Of a DNA stretch of 64,000 nucleotides, positions 18,218 through 25,900 are shown one piece after another. How positions within the stretch are numbered: the first letter of the stretch is position 1; every line of letters begins with the position of its first letter. The notes under the pieces are model-generated. The model was not told the DNA's origin. It saw only the letters and a program-made list of their open reading frames with translations, and searched no databases. This stretch comes from Caldalkalibacillus uzonensis (GTDB taxonomy: Bacteria > Bacillota > Bacilli > Caldalkalibacillales > Caldalkalibacillaceae), in assembly GCF_030814135.1 (NCBI RefSeq), contig NZ_JAUSUQ010000005.1:184826-248825 (forward strand). Reading direction: 5' to 3'. The translations under genes were made by a program, and so were the position numbers.

Positions 18218-19570
18218 CTATGGGGTCAGTGACTCGATGATTTTTTCAAGTTTCATGCCCCGGGATGCTTTAAGCAGGATGACATGCTCCGGTGTCAGAT
18301 AAGGTTTGAGAACCTCAATGGCTTCCTCATGGGTAGACACATGGGTTCCGCCCGCTGCTTTGGAGATGAGTGACGATTTATCACCTACCGTAATCACAGT
18401 AAGCCGTTTGTCTTTAATATATTGGCCAACTTCTGTATGCAGCTTGTCAGATTGTTCTCCCAGCTCAAAAATGTCTCCGAGCACAACGACTTTTTTCCGG
18501 CCGGGATAAATATGCTCAAAAGTGTCAATGGCCACTTTCATAGACGTGGGGCTGGCGTTATAAGCATCATTGATCAGGATGCTGCCGTTAGGCCCAGCCA
18601 TCGTTTGAAAGCGCATGTCCGAAATAGAAATGGACATCATGGTTTGTTGCAATGTCTCCAGGTTAATGCCCGACCGGTAGGCGATGAAGGCGGCGGGCAG
18701 CAGGTTGGAAATATTGTGTTCGCCAAACATGGGCATGAAACAGGAAACCGACTGGCCATCGACATGCAAATCGAAGAAGCTGCCATGTTCTGAAAAGGTG
18801 ATGTTAGTGGCATAGATATCTGCTTCTTTCCTGATGCTGTAGGTATACACCTTGCCCGGATACCGGGGGGCTTGGCTCAGAACCAGCGGGTCGTCACCGT
18901 TGAGGATCACAAACCCGTCCGGATCCGTATGGGGCAACAATTCTCCTTTGGCTTCAGCAATTTTTTCACGCAGGCCAAAAAATTGAATGTGGGCGTCCCC
19001 AACATTGGTAATCACACTGATGTTCGGTTGGGCCATACGGGCTAAAAAATCGATTTCTCCAGCCTTGTTCATCCCCAGTTCCAGCACCGCTAGCTCATGG
19101 TGTTTTTTAATATGCAGCAGAGATAAAGGAACCCCCAAATCATTGTTAAAATTCTTATAGGTTTTATATACCTTAAACTTGGCGGATAACAGATGGGCAA
19201 TCATATCTTTGGTTGTTGTTTTGCCGTTACTGCCGGTCACGGCAACGACTGGGAGGCTTAAGCGTTTCCGGTACCCGGTAGCCAATGCCTGGAAGGCAGA
19301 CCGGGTATCTTCGTTAAAGATAAAGCTAACCCCTTGGTGTGTCTGGCGAAGCTGGGGATCGTCCTGGGAAACGAGGACTGAGGCGGCGCCTTTTTCAATC
19401 GCGTCATCAATAAATTGATGTCCGTCCCGGGCGCCTCCTGTCAGAGCCACAAACAGGGAGTGGTCTTCCAATTGTCTGGAATCGAAATGGACAAACTCAA
19501 CCATGGCTTCCGGATCCCCCTGTAGCAACTGGCTCCCGGAAAGTTCCACCACATCCTTAACTGTCAGCAT
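18218..19570 (-). CDS. murF: UDP-N-acetylmuramoyl-tripeptide--D-alanyl-D-alanine ligase
   Basis: 450 residues with all three Mur-ligase domains: an N-terminal UDP-binding domain (VHFDSRQ at ~28, SLFVALTGGARDGHQF), the ATP-binding P-loop VTGSNGKTTTKDM (~110), and the C-terminal domain beginning near NDAYNASPTSMK (~315). It adds D-Ala-D-Ala to the UDP-MurNAc-tripeptide in the cytoplasm. It is transcribed toward ddl, whereas ddl and murF often sit in one operon. It serves as the local reference for the shorter Mur-ligase paralogues at 53-55 kb, which lack the N-terminal domain. Confidence 0.95.
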   Translation of the reverse strand: MLTVKDVVELSGSQLLQGDPEAMVEFVHFDSRQLEDHSLFVALTGGARDGHQFIDDAIEKGAASVLVSQDDPQLRQTHQGVSFIFNEDTRSAFQALATGYRKRLSLPVVAVTGSNGKTTTKDMIAHLLSAKFKVYKTYKNFNNDLGVPLSLLHIKKHHELAVLELGMNKAGEIDFLARMAQPNISVITNVGDAHIQFFGLREKIAEAKGELLPHTDPDGFVILNGDDPLVLSQAPRYPGKVYTYSIRKEADIYATNITFSEHGSFFDLHVDGQSVSCFMPMFGEHNISNLLPAAFIAYRSGINLETLQQTMMSISISDMRFQTMAGPNGSILINDAYNASPTSMKVAIDTFEHIYPGRKKVVVLGDIFELGEQSDKLHTEVGQYIKDKRLTVITVGDKSSLISKAAGGTHVSTHEEAIEVLKPYLTPEHVILLKASRGMKLEKIIESLTP

Positions 19571-19768
19571 GTAGATTCCCCTTTACTTTTAGACTGAATA
19601 ACTTTGGACACATTAACATTTTATATAATCAGCACGGGATTTTGGAGTTTTTTCTTTCTATTTTGGACCTAATTACGTAAAATATAATAGAACTTCATAT
19701 AGGACTTCGTAAATTATATTCGTAAATTATTAGAATTAAGTTAGACTTTGGACTAAGGGGAATATGGG

Positions 19769-20350
19769 ATGAATACACTGCTGTTGTTTTGTCTGCTGGC
19801 CTATTTGATAGGTTCCATTCCGACTGGTAAGATCGTTGCCAGCCTGAAAGGCATTGATATTCAACAGGTGGGAACAGGCAACATAGGCGCTAGTAACGCT
19901 TACTTAACGATGGGGAAAAAAGCCGGTTTACTCGTCTTGTTAGGGGACTTTGGCAAGGCTTACCTCCTGGTTGATCTGGCACTGCGTTACTTGTCTTTCG
20001 GGGAAACGTCTATTGTCGGTCTGTTCCTGATTTTGGGCAATATGAAATCCTTATTTCTCCGTTTCTCAGGGGGCAAAGGCATTGCCACCAGCCTGGGAGT
20101 GTTTTTGGCTACCGAACCACTGGTTGGGTTTGTGCTGGTGTTATGTTGGGGTGCCGGCCTGGTGTTTGCTAAATATATGTTTCTGTTTGCCATGATGGGC
20201 ACGATGATTGTGCCTTTTACTTATTATAAGCTAACCTATGATCTTTTAGCCCTGTTCATCTCTTTCCTGATTTGCCTGCTTATTCTTCTCAAACACCGGA
20301 AAAATTTCAAATTGAAAAGCAGAAAAGGACCTGAGGTTCAAAAAATATAA
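19769..20350 (+). CDS. PlsY-family glycerol-3-phosphate acyltransferase
   Basis: 193 residues, an integral membrane protein with about five hydrophobic spans. The PlsY motifs are present: GSIPTGKIVASLKGIDIQQ with GTGNIGASNAY (~16-44) and SGGKGIATSLGVF (~102-114). PlsY transfers acyl from acyl-phosphate to glycerol-3-phosphate at the membrane. The loop between motifs and the long basic C-terminus (KHRKNFKLKSRKG) differ somewhat from housekeeping PlsY, so this may be a paralogue. The 198 bases upstream, shared with murF, are AT-rich with a direct repeat of CGTAAATTAT and likely promoters. Confidence 0.8.
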   Translation: MNTLLLFCLLAYLIGSIPTGKIVASLKGIDIQQVGTGNIGASNAYLTMGKKAGLLVLLGDFGKAYLLVDLALRYLSFGETSIVGLFLILGNMKSLFLRFSGGKGIATSLGVFLATEPLVGFVLVLCWGAGLVFAKYMFLFAMMGTMIVPFTYYKLTYDLLALFISFLICLLILLKHRKNFKLKSRKGPEVQKI

Positions 20351-20424
20351 ATCTTGTTTTGCATGAACTTCTATATTGTCGAACGTCGTCAAATGTGGTA
20401 ACATGATCTGTAATTGATTGAAAA

Positions 20425-20436
20425 GAAAACGTTTTC
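20425..20436. promoter_or_regulatory. LacI-type operator upstream of regulator gene
   Basis: GAAAACGTTTTC is a perfect 12-base palindrome 50 bases before the LacI-family gene. The same core recurs at 21557 before the debranching enzyme gene, which points to autoregulation plus control of that gene. Confidence 0.65.
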
Positions 20437-20485
20437 GAAACCAACATTTTCTTAGATGCTGTTTGGTTTGTAGGAGGAAACCTCT

Positions 20486-21517
20486 ATGCCCACGACAATC
20501 AAAGATATCGCCAGAAAAGCGGGTGTATCAGTCACAACGGTTTCCAAAGCCCTGAATAACTATCAGGACATTAAGCCGGAAACCCGTAAAAAAATACTTA
20601 AAATTGCCAGAGAGTTAAACTACCAACCCAATACAACGGCCAGAAACCTGGTTTTAAGAAAGACCAATACCATTGGCTTGATCATATCAGGACTTAGCAC
20701 CTCGCGTTCGGCTCACCATTTTCTATTTGATGTGATCTGCGGCATTAATGACCAGGCCTATGCCAAACAGTATGATGTCCTTTTGTATGGGACCAACTCT
20801 GAAAGCCAGAAAAAGATGTCGTACCTGGATTTGTGTTTGCAACGCAATTTTGACGGTGTGATCCTGATGGGTGTCAAAACAGATGATCCCTATGTCCGGG
20901 AAGTGGTTGAAGCCGACATCCCCACGGTTTTGATAGATGTGCCGATTGTCAGCTCGACCTGCGGTTACGTGACGACTGATAATGTCAAAGGAGCGGAAAT
21001 GGCTGTTCAGCATCTGTTAGATTTGGGGCACCGACAAATTTTGATGATTAATGGCCACCGGCAGGCTTTTGTCAGTCTGCAGCGGGAGGAAGGATATAAG
21101 AAAGCGCTGGAAGCGAATGGCCTCTCTTACCGTGAAGATTATGTTGCCTATACCGATTTTGAAAGCGCTAGCGGGGGACAGGCAGCTGCCACACTGTTGC
21201 AAAAGCACCGGCAAGCAACGGCCATATTTTGTGCCAGTGATCTTATTGCTTATGGCGCCATCACCAGGTTGTTGGAAATGGGATGGCGGGTACCTGAAGA
21301 TATATCCGTCATTGGCTTTGACGGGATTGAGTTGGGAGAAATTATGACCCCAGCCTTGAGCACAATCTATCAAAACCGGTATCTGATGGGAGCCTCCGCG
21401 GTTAATATGTTGATGGAATTACTAGAGGGAAACGAAGGATATTCCAGAGTTTTGGCTCCTACTCTCATTCAGCGTGAAAGTACGGCAGATCTGCTTAATC
21501 CGGATGGTCATGTATAG
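20486..21517 (+). CDS. LacI-family transcriptional regulator
   Basis: 343 residues. The N-terminal helix-turn-helix (TIKDIARKAGVSVTTVSKAL, ~3-22) and hinge helix (NYQPNTTARNLVLRKT) are followed by a periplasmic-binding-like sensor domain (TIGLIISGL ... SVIGFDGIELGEIM). SD AGGAGGAAA precedes ATG 20486. With matching palindromes before its own gene and before the debranching-enzyme gene, it probably controls this alpha-glucan/maltodextrin locus in response to a sugar. The transporter genes it would control are now broken. Confidence 0.9.
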   Translation: MPTTIKDIARKAGVSVTTVSKALNNYQDIKPETRKKILKIARELNYQPNTTARNLVLRKTNTIGLIISGLSTSRSAHHFLFDVICGINDQAYAKQYDVLLYGTNSESQKKMSYLDLCLQRNFDGVILMGVKTDDPYVREVVEADIPTVLIDVPIVSSTCGYVTTDNVKGAEMAVQHLLDLGHRQILMINGHRQAFVSLQREEGYKKALEANGLSYREDYVAYTDFESASGGQAAATLLQKHRQATAIFCASDLIAYGAITRLLEMGWRVPEDISVIGFDGIELGEIMTPALSTIYQNRYLMGASAVNMLMELLEGNEGYSRVLAPTLIQRESTADLLNPDGHV

Positions 21518-21556
21518 AATCTGGCTCACAGTGCTTTATATTTTTTAGGGATCTCA

Positions 21557-21567
21557 AAAACGTTTTC
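21557..21567. promoter_or_regulatory. LacI-type operator before debranching enzyme gene
   Basis: AAAACGTTTTC repeats the core of the palindrome at 20425-20436 and lies ~63 bases before the start of the glycoside hydrolase gene, a natural position for repression of that transcript. Confidence 0.6.
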
Positions 21568-21629
21568 GAATATATCTCATCGCATCAAAAGTTGTTGAAA
21601 AAATTTGCTGTACAAAGAAAGGGCGAAGT

Positions 21630-23729
21630 ATGATGGATTATCGCGTCTTGAAAGAGAACGATCTGTTCATTCTGACTGACAAAGATGGCAACATCCCGAA
21701 TAAGGATAGAACAGAAAAAGGATTATATTACCAGGATACCCGCTTTTTGAGCATGTACCAGCTGGAGCTGGAGGGGATTGACTTAATTTTGCTCTCCTCC
21801 CGCTCAGAACAAAATTATCTTGGCACGGTAAGATTGACCAACGCTGAGACAAGAAGCGGTAATGAAATTGTATTGTGGCGTGAGTCTTTAGGTGTTCACC
21901 GAAAACGTTTTATATACAATGGTGTGTTTTATGAAAAAATCACTTTTGAGAATTATAACAACTTCCCGCTCACCGTCCGGCCCAAACTAAGATTCGGAGC
22001 GGATTATAATCATATGTTTGCGGTGCGTGGTTATTTGGAAGGGCGACGAGGTGTGTTGCAGGCCCCCGCCGTGACGAATGATGGTCTGATTTTGGGGTAT
22101 GAGGGCAGTGACGGTATATCAAGACAGACAGTTATTCAAGTTGAGCCCTCTCCCAAGTCTGCTTCAGAGCAAGGGACGTTATCTTTGGAAGTTCATGTCA
22201 GGCCTGAGTCAACGGCCTCAGTCAATGTTGTCATCTGTCCAGTCATTGCAAACCAAGTGCCTGAGCGAGTCACTTTTGAACAAGCTCTGGACGCTCTGGA
22301 AGCCAGCTATGGGGAGTGGAGACAGGCCAGCACCAAAGCCTTTTCCGATTCGGAGCTGTTTAATAAGGTGTATGAGCGCAGCTTGCTGGATATGAGAGCG
22401 TTGTTGACTGATCTGGGCGAAGGCCGGTTTCCTGTCGCCGGCATTCCCTGGTATGCAGTGCCCTTCGGACGGGACAGTTTGATTGCGGCAATTCAACTGC
22501 TGTCTGTCAATCCTGATATTGCGAAGGGAACGTTAAAAACGTTGGCCAAATATCAGGGGCGGGAAGTCAATGCTTGGAGAGATGAGCAACCTGGAAAGAT
22601 TTTGCACGAACTTCGTTTCGGGGAACCGGCCAATAACCACGATATTCCCCATACCCCCTATTACGGCACCATTGATGCCACTCCGTTGTTCCTGGTTTTA
22701 GCGGCGGAATACTACCGCTGGACAGGAGATATTGAGTTGATGAGAGAACTGTTGTCCCATTTAAAAGCGGGCATCAGCTGGATAAATCAGTATGGAGACC
22801 GGGATCAGGATGGTTTTGTGGAGTACTGTCAAGAATCCGGCAAAGGAATTGCCAATCAAGGCTGGAAAGATTCTGCAGATTCCATTGTGCATAAGAATGG
22901 TGAACTGGCCAGGGCACCTATTGCATTGGCTGAAGTTCAAGGGTATGTCTATGATGCCAAGACGAAATTGGCTGATGTGATGAATGATTTGGAAGAACAT
23001 GAATTGGCTGCCCAATTGCGTCAGGAAGCAGCTGCTTTAAAACAAGCCTTTGCTGAGCGGTTTTGGCTGGAAGAGGAGCAATTTGTCACCGTTGCACTAG
23101 ATGGTGATAAGAATAAAGTTGAAAGTGTGACGAGCAATCCGGGACATTGTCTGTGGAGCTGCCTGTTAACCAAGGAACAGGAAGAAAAAGTGGTTAAGCG
23201 TTTATTGGCCCCTGACATGTTCAGCGGCTATGGGATTCGCACCATGAGCACAACGAGCACCCGCTACAATCCGATGAGTTATCATGACGGGTCAATCTGG
23301 CCCCATGACAACTCTCTGATCATGTTGGGCATGAAGCAGCTGGGCTATGCCCGGGAGGCGATGGAGGTGGTTGAAGCGCTTCTTGAGGCAGCCAGCCATT
23401 TCGAATATCATCGCTTGCCTGAGCTTTTCTGCGGCTATGACAGGGAGGAAGAACCATATCCTGTTGATTATCCGGTAGCTTGTTCACCACAGGCTTGGGC
23501 TGCCGGAACAGTTTTTGTGATGTTGCAAACCATGTTGGGCATTCAGCCAGATGTACCCAGAGGTCTGGTCAGATTCTCGCCCTCCTTGCCTCCGTCAATC
23601 AACCGCTTAAAAGTAACAGATATAAGTGTGGGGCAGGGAACACTGGATGTGCTGTTGCTTAAAGATGAAGAAGGGGAAGTGACGGTTAAAATGTTAAAAA
23701 ATGAAACCGGTTTGCAAGTGATGATCTGA
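21630..23729 (+). CDS. Amylo-alpha-1,6-glucosidase / glycogen debranching family protein
   Basis: 699 residues. The N-terminal beta-sandwich domain (GDE_N-bis type; KGLYYQDTRFLSMYQLEL at ~33) is followed by an (alpha/alpha)6 barrel with PWYAVPFGRDSLIAAIQLL (~273), AWRDEQPGKILHELRFGE, DQDGFVEYCQESGKG (~393) and YHDGSIWPHDNSLI (~551). Such enzymes trim alpha-1,6 branches in glycogen-like or maltodextrin substrates; the acidic residues in the barrel are the likely catalysts. SD AAGAAAGGG precedes ATG 21630. It lies between its presumed LacI regulator and the remains of a sugar ABC transporter. No signal peptide, so it should act in the cytoplasm. Confidence 0.85.
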   Translation: MMDYRVLKENDLFILTDKDGNIPNKDRTEKGLYYQDTRFLSMYQLELEGIDLILLSSRSEQNYLGTVRLTNAETRSGNEIVLWRESLGVHRKRFIYNGVFYEKITFENYNNFPLTVRPKLRFGADYNHMFAVRGYLEGRRGVLQAPAVTNDGLILGYEGSDGISRQTVIQVEPSPKSASEQGTLSLEVHVRPESTASVNVVICPVIANQVPERVTFEQALDALEASYGEWRQASTKAFSDSELFNKVYERSLLDMRALLTDLGEGRFPVAGIPWYAVPFGRDSLIAAIQLLSVNPDIAKGTLKTLAKYQGREVNAWRDEQPGKILHELRFGEPANNHDIPHTPYYGTIDATPLFLVLAAEYYRWTGDIELMRELLSHLKAGISWINQYGDRDQDGFVEYCQESGKGIANQGWKDSADSIVHKNGELARAPIALAEVQGYVYDAKTKLADVMNDLEEHELAAQLRQEAAALKQAFAERFWLEEEQFVTVALDGDKNKVESVTSNPGHCLWSCLLTKEQEEKVVKRLLAPDMFSGYGIRTMSTTSTRYNPMSYHDGSIWPHDNSLIMLGMKQLGYAREAMEVVEALLEAASHFEYHRLPELFCGYDREEEPYPVDYPVACSPQAWAAGTVFVMLQTMLGIQPDVPRGLVRFSPSLPPSINRLKVTDISVGQGTLDVLLLKDEEGEVTVKMLKNETGLQVMI

Positions 23730-23751
23730 TCGCAAACCAGGGAGAAGCTTT

Positions 23752-24198
23752 GGGACTCATCCAACATGGATTGTAGGTTATTTACAGGATGAAGCGCCGG
23801 ATCTCGATTACAAGGTAGCGGAACTGCCTTACTCCAAAGCGCCAGCCACATTCGCCTTTACAGTGGCATATGTGATGGGACAAAATTCTGCTCATAAAGA
23901 GGAAGCCTTTAAGCTGATTGAGTTCTTAACCGGTCCTGAAGCGCAACACATTACTGTTGAGGGAGGACTGGCTCTGCCTTCCCGCATGTCTCTGGCTGAA
24001 GACTTTATTGAGAAATATCCTGAGCGTAAAGCTTGGGTGCTTGGTGGGGATTACGCACGGCCTTATACCTTGGGACCCAACTTTGGCCGTAAGAATCAAA
24101 TCTTTGATAACGCTGTAGAAGCTGTCTTTTTGGGCCAAAAAACGGCTGAAGAAGCATTGACTGAGGCCCAGCAGGAGATTGATGCCCTGAATCCTTAA
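23752..24198 (+). pseudogene. Sugar ABC transporter substrate-binding protein, C-terminal remnant
   Basis: From ~23752 the frame reads a binding-protein C-terminal third: THPTWIVGYLQDEAP, then AELPYSKAPATFAFTVAY, EEAFKLIEFLTGPEAQ and PLGPNFGRK-like sequence to a stop at 24198. A GTG at 23863 could start a 111-residue frame, but no signal peptide or N-terminal lobe exists. Intact maltodextrin-binding proteins have ~420 residues. The remnant begins only ~20 bases after the debranching enzyme stop, so a deletion has removed about two thirds of the gene. Confidence 0.8.
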
Positions 24199-24420
24199 AC
24201 TTGAGGTGGAAAAGTGACAGTGGCACAGGGGAGAGTCTCTCCCCTTGCCCACCCCAAATATCCACAGATCCGGAGCTTGCTTGCATTAAGCTTATTTACC
24301 GGAAAACAGCGTAAAAGGCAGGTTGGCCCTGGCTTTTGTTTCAGGTCATTCATCTATGGCCTGGGGCAAGAGCGAGGGAATGATAACCTTTTCCGCATTG
24401 AGTGACATATGAGGTGAAAA

Positions 24421-25334
24421 ATGATGATGCAAACCGGTCCTGTACAGCAAAACGTGTTTGTCCGGGTATACAAGAGACTGAGTTCCGAACGGATGGGTGA
24501 ATTTTTAACAGGCTATGTCATGTTGATGCCTGCCGTGCTGCTCTTGGCCATTTTCTTTTTCTATCCGATTTTATTTGTCTTTTCCTTGGCTTTTCAGGAC
24601 TATAACTTGCTGCGCAATGAGGGCATCTGGATTGGATTAGATCATTTCAGGCGTCTGTTAGACGATGGGGTGTTTCACCGTTCCCTGTACAATACGTTTT
24701 TCTATGTCATCGGGGTGGTGCCGGTACAGACGGCCATGGCGGTCCTGCTGGCTCTGATTGTAAATGCCAATATCCGGGGTAAAACCTTTTTCAGAGCGGC
24801 TTATTTTATTCCCTCCATCACCGCTTCGGATGTGGCGTCGCTGATATTCTTATACATCTATTCCCGCAATGGCATGTTAAATACTTTTCTGGGCTGGTTT
24901 GGTGTAGAACCACGCGTCTGGTTTGAAGATCCGGCCTTTGCTTTACCTTCAATTATGGTCATGAACATTTGGTCATGCGCCAGTATTTCCTGTCCATTCC
25001 GCGAGAATTGGAGGAGGCGGCCCGGATTGACGGGTTGAACCGGTTTGGCATCTTTTTCCGGATTGTTTTGCTCTTATCCAAACCTGCCTTATCAGCATGC
25101 ACCATCTTTGCTTTTATGGGGGCCTGGAACAACTTTATGTATCCCTTAACCATGGCCAGAAAGCCGGAGATGCATGTCTTAACCGTTGGATTACAAAGCT
25201 TTCGCAACAATTTTTATACCGAGTGGGGCCCCATTTTGGTGGGAACGATTATCATGATGGTTCCTGTTTTGGTGATATTCTTGCTTTTCCAGCGCCACTT
25301 TGTCAGAGGGATCAGCACAACGGGACTGAAATGA
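24421..25334 (+). pseudogene. Collapsed MalF-MalG-type sugar permease genes
   Basis: The first frame (24421-25038) is the N-terminal two thirds of a MalF-type permease: FLTGYVMLMPAVLL, LFVFSLAFQDYNLL, AYFIPSITASDVASL, up to IMVMNIWS. Near 24969 sequence and frame switch to the C-terminal part of a MalG-type permease ([17 protein letters not shown] with the EAA loop, [19 protein letters not shown] span, then [10 protein letters not shown] to [13 protein letters not shown], end 25334). The end of malF and the start of malG are therefore missing. The product is unlikely to be a working permease. The 222-base gap before it holds a GGGGAGAGTCTCTCCCC palindrome and no convincing gene. Confidence 0.82.
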
Positions 25335-25393
25335 GCAACAGAATAGGCCTTAAGAACTTTTTTTGTAAGAAGGGTGGCTGAAAATCGCTGTGC

Positions 25394-25433
25394 AAAAAGC
25401 TGTGGATGATGTTGTTCACAGCTTTTTCCTTTT
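25394..25433 (+). terminator. Terminator after the permease remnant
   Basis: AAAAAGCTGTG (25394-25404) pairs with CACAGCTTTTT (25417-25427) around a 12-base loop with a T-rich tail; it ends the decayed transporter transcript. Confidence 0.8.
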
Positions 25434-25453
25434 CGTTACGGTATCTTGATTAT

Positions 25454-25499
25454 TTAACCACAATTTATACACAACTTAACCACAAGGGAGTGTGGATAA
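25454..25499. promoter_or_regulatory. Cluster of four DnaA boxes before sda
   Basis: TTAACCACA (25454-25462), TTATACACA (25465-25473) and TTAACCACA (25476-25484) lie in the same orientation at exact 11-base steps, and TGTGGATAA (25491-25499) is the perfect box TTATCCACA on the other strand. The second and fourth match TTATNCACA fully; the other two differ at one base. In Bacillus subtilis DnaA activates sda, so this is most likely the replication-status input. Confidence 0.85.
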
Positions 25500-25508
25500 G
25501 TAGAACGC

Positions 25509-25537
25509 TTGTTCTATATCTGCAGGCATGCTATAAT
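25509..25537 (+). promoter_or_regulatory. Sigma-A-type promoter of sda
   Basis: The -35 TTGTTC (25509-25514) and -10 TATAAT (25532-25537) are separated by exactly 17 bases. The DnaA boxes end ten bases before the -35, and the sda start follows 31 bases after the -10. Confidence 0.75.
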
Positions 25538-25568
25538 CAAGTAAACTTTTTTTTGAGGTGAACCAGTG

Positions 25569-25706
25569 ATGGATCGCTTAAGTGACCGGGGACTGATTGA
25601 GGCCTACAAAAAGGCCATAGAGATAAAATGCTCAGAAGACTTTTTGCACCTGCTGTTGGAAGAGATCCAGAGACGAAACCTCTTGCCCCTTGTGCTTTAT
25701 CATTAA
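25569..25706 (+). CDS. sda: Sporulation histidine kinase inhibitor Sda
   Basis: 45 residues from ATG 25569 (GTG 25566 directly before it is also in frame); SD TGAGGTGAA. The helical-hairpin sequence MDRLSDRGLIEAYKKAIEI then CSEDFLHLLLEEIQRRNL follows B. subtilis Sda (LSDELLIESYFKA ... FIELIENEIKRRSL) in length and pattern. Sda binds the sporulation kinases and blocks phosphorelay signalling while replication is being initiated or is disturbed. The DnaA-box cluster and sigma-A promoter upstream, and a strong terminator directly after, make a complete single-gene unit. Confidence 0.93.
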   Translation: MDRLSDRGLIEAYKKAIEIKCSEDFLHLLLEEIQRRNLLPLVLYH

Positions 25707-25770
25707 AATCCACCTTGCTCCGGTTAAACAGCTTGTGTTTAATCCTAACCGGAGAAGGTGGATTTTTTTA
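25705..25770 (+). terminator. Terminator of sda
   Basis: AAATCCACCTT pairs with AAGGTGGATTT, and inside it CTCCGGTTA pairs with TAACCGGAG, followed by a run of T. It begins inside the sda stop codon region. Confidence 0.85.
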
Positions 25771-25876
25771 CCGTATCAGAATTTATATCGTGTCAGCCAG
25801 ATGTATGAATCGACGTAGTGGACACGATGACGTAGATAGATAAGGGCAACTAAGGCTACCGCACTGCGCCTAACGG

Positions 25877-25900
25877 CTTGGCGTTAGCCAAGTTTTCTTT
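25877..25900 (+). terminator. Hairpin with T-tract at the selA 3' end
   Basis: CTTGGC-GTTA-GCCAAG (25877-25892) followed by TTTTCTTT reads as a + strand terminator. An alternative stem CTAACG/CGTTAG overlaps it. The stretch 25771-25876 between it and the sda terminator contains an ATCGTGTC/GACACGAT inverted repeat and no recognisable gene. Confidence 0.5.

Noticed and set aside
24214..24405. 63-codon ORF between the binding-protein and permease remnants
   Set aside because: No SD, no family features, and it spans the decayed intergenic region of a broken operon.
25454..25499. DnaA-box cluster as a replication origin
   Set aside because: No dnaA or dnaN gene and no AT-rich unwinding region of the usual type; the cluster is directly before the sda promoter, which explains it better.
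25771..25876. Possible tRNA-Sec (selC) near selA
   Set aside because: I looked for an extended acceptor/T arm and a GGTTCGAATC-like T-loop and found neither; only short inverted repeats are present.
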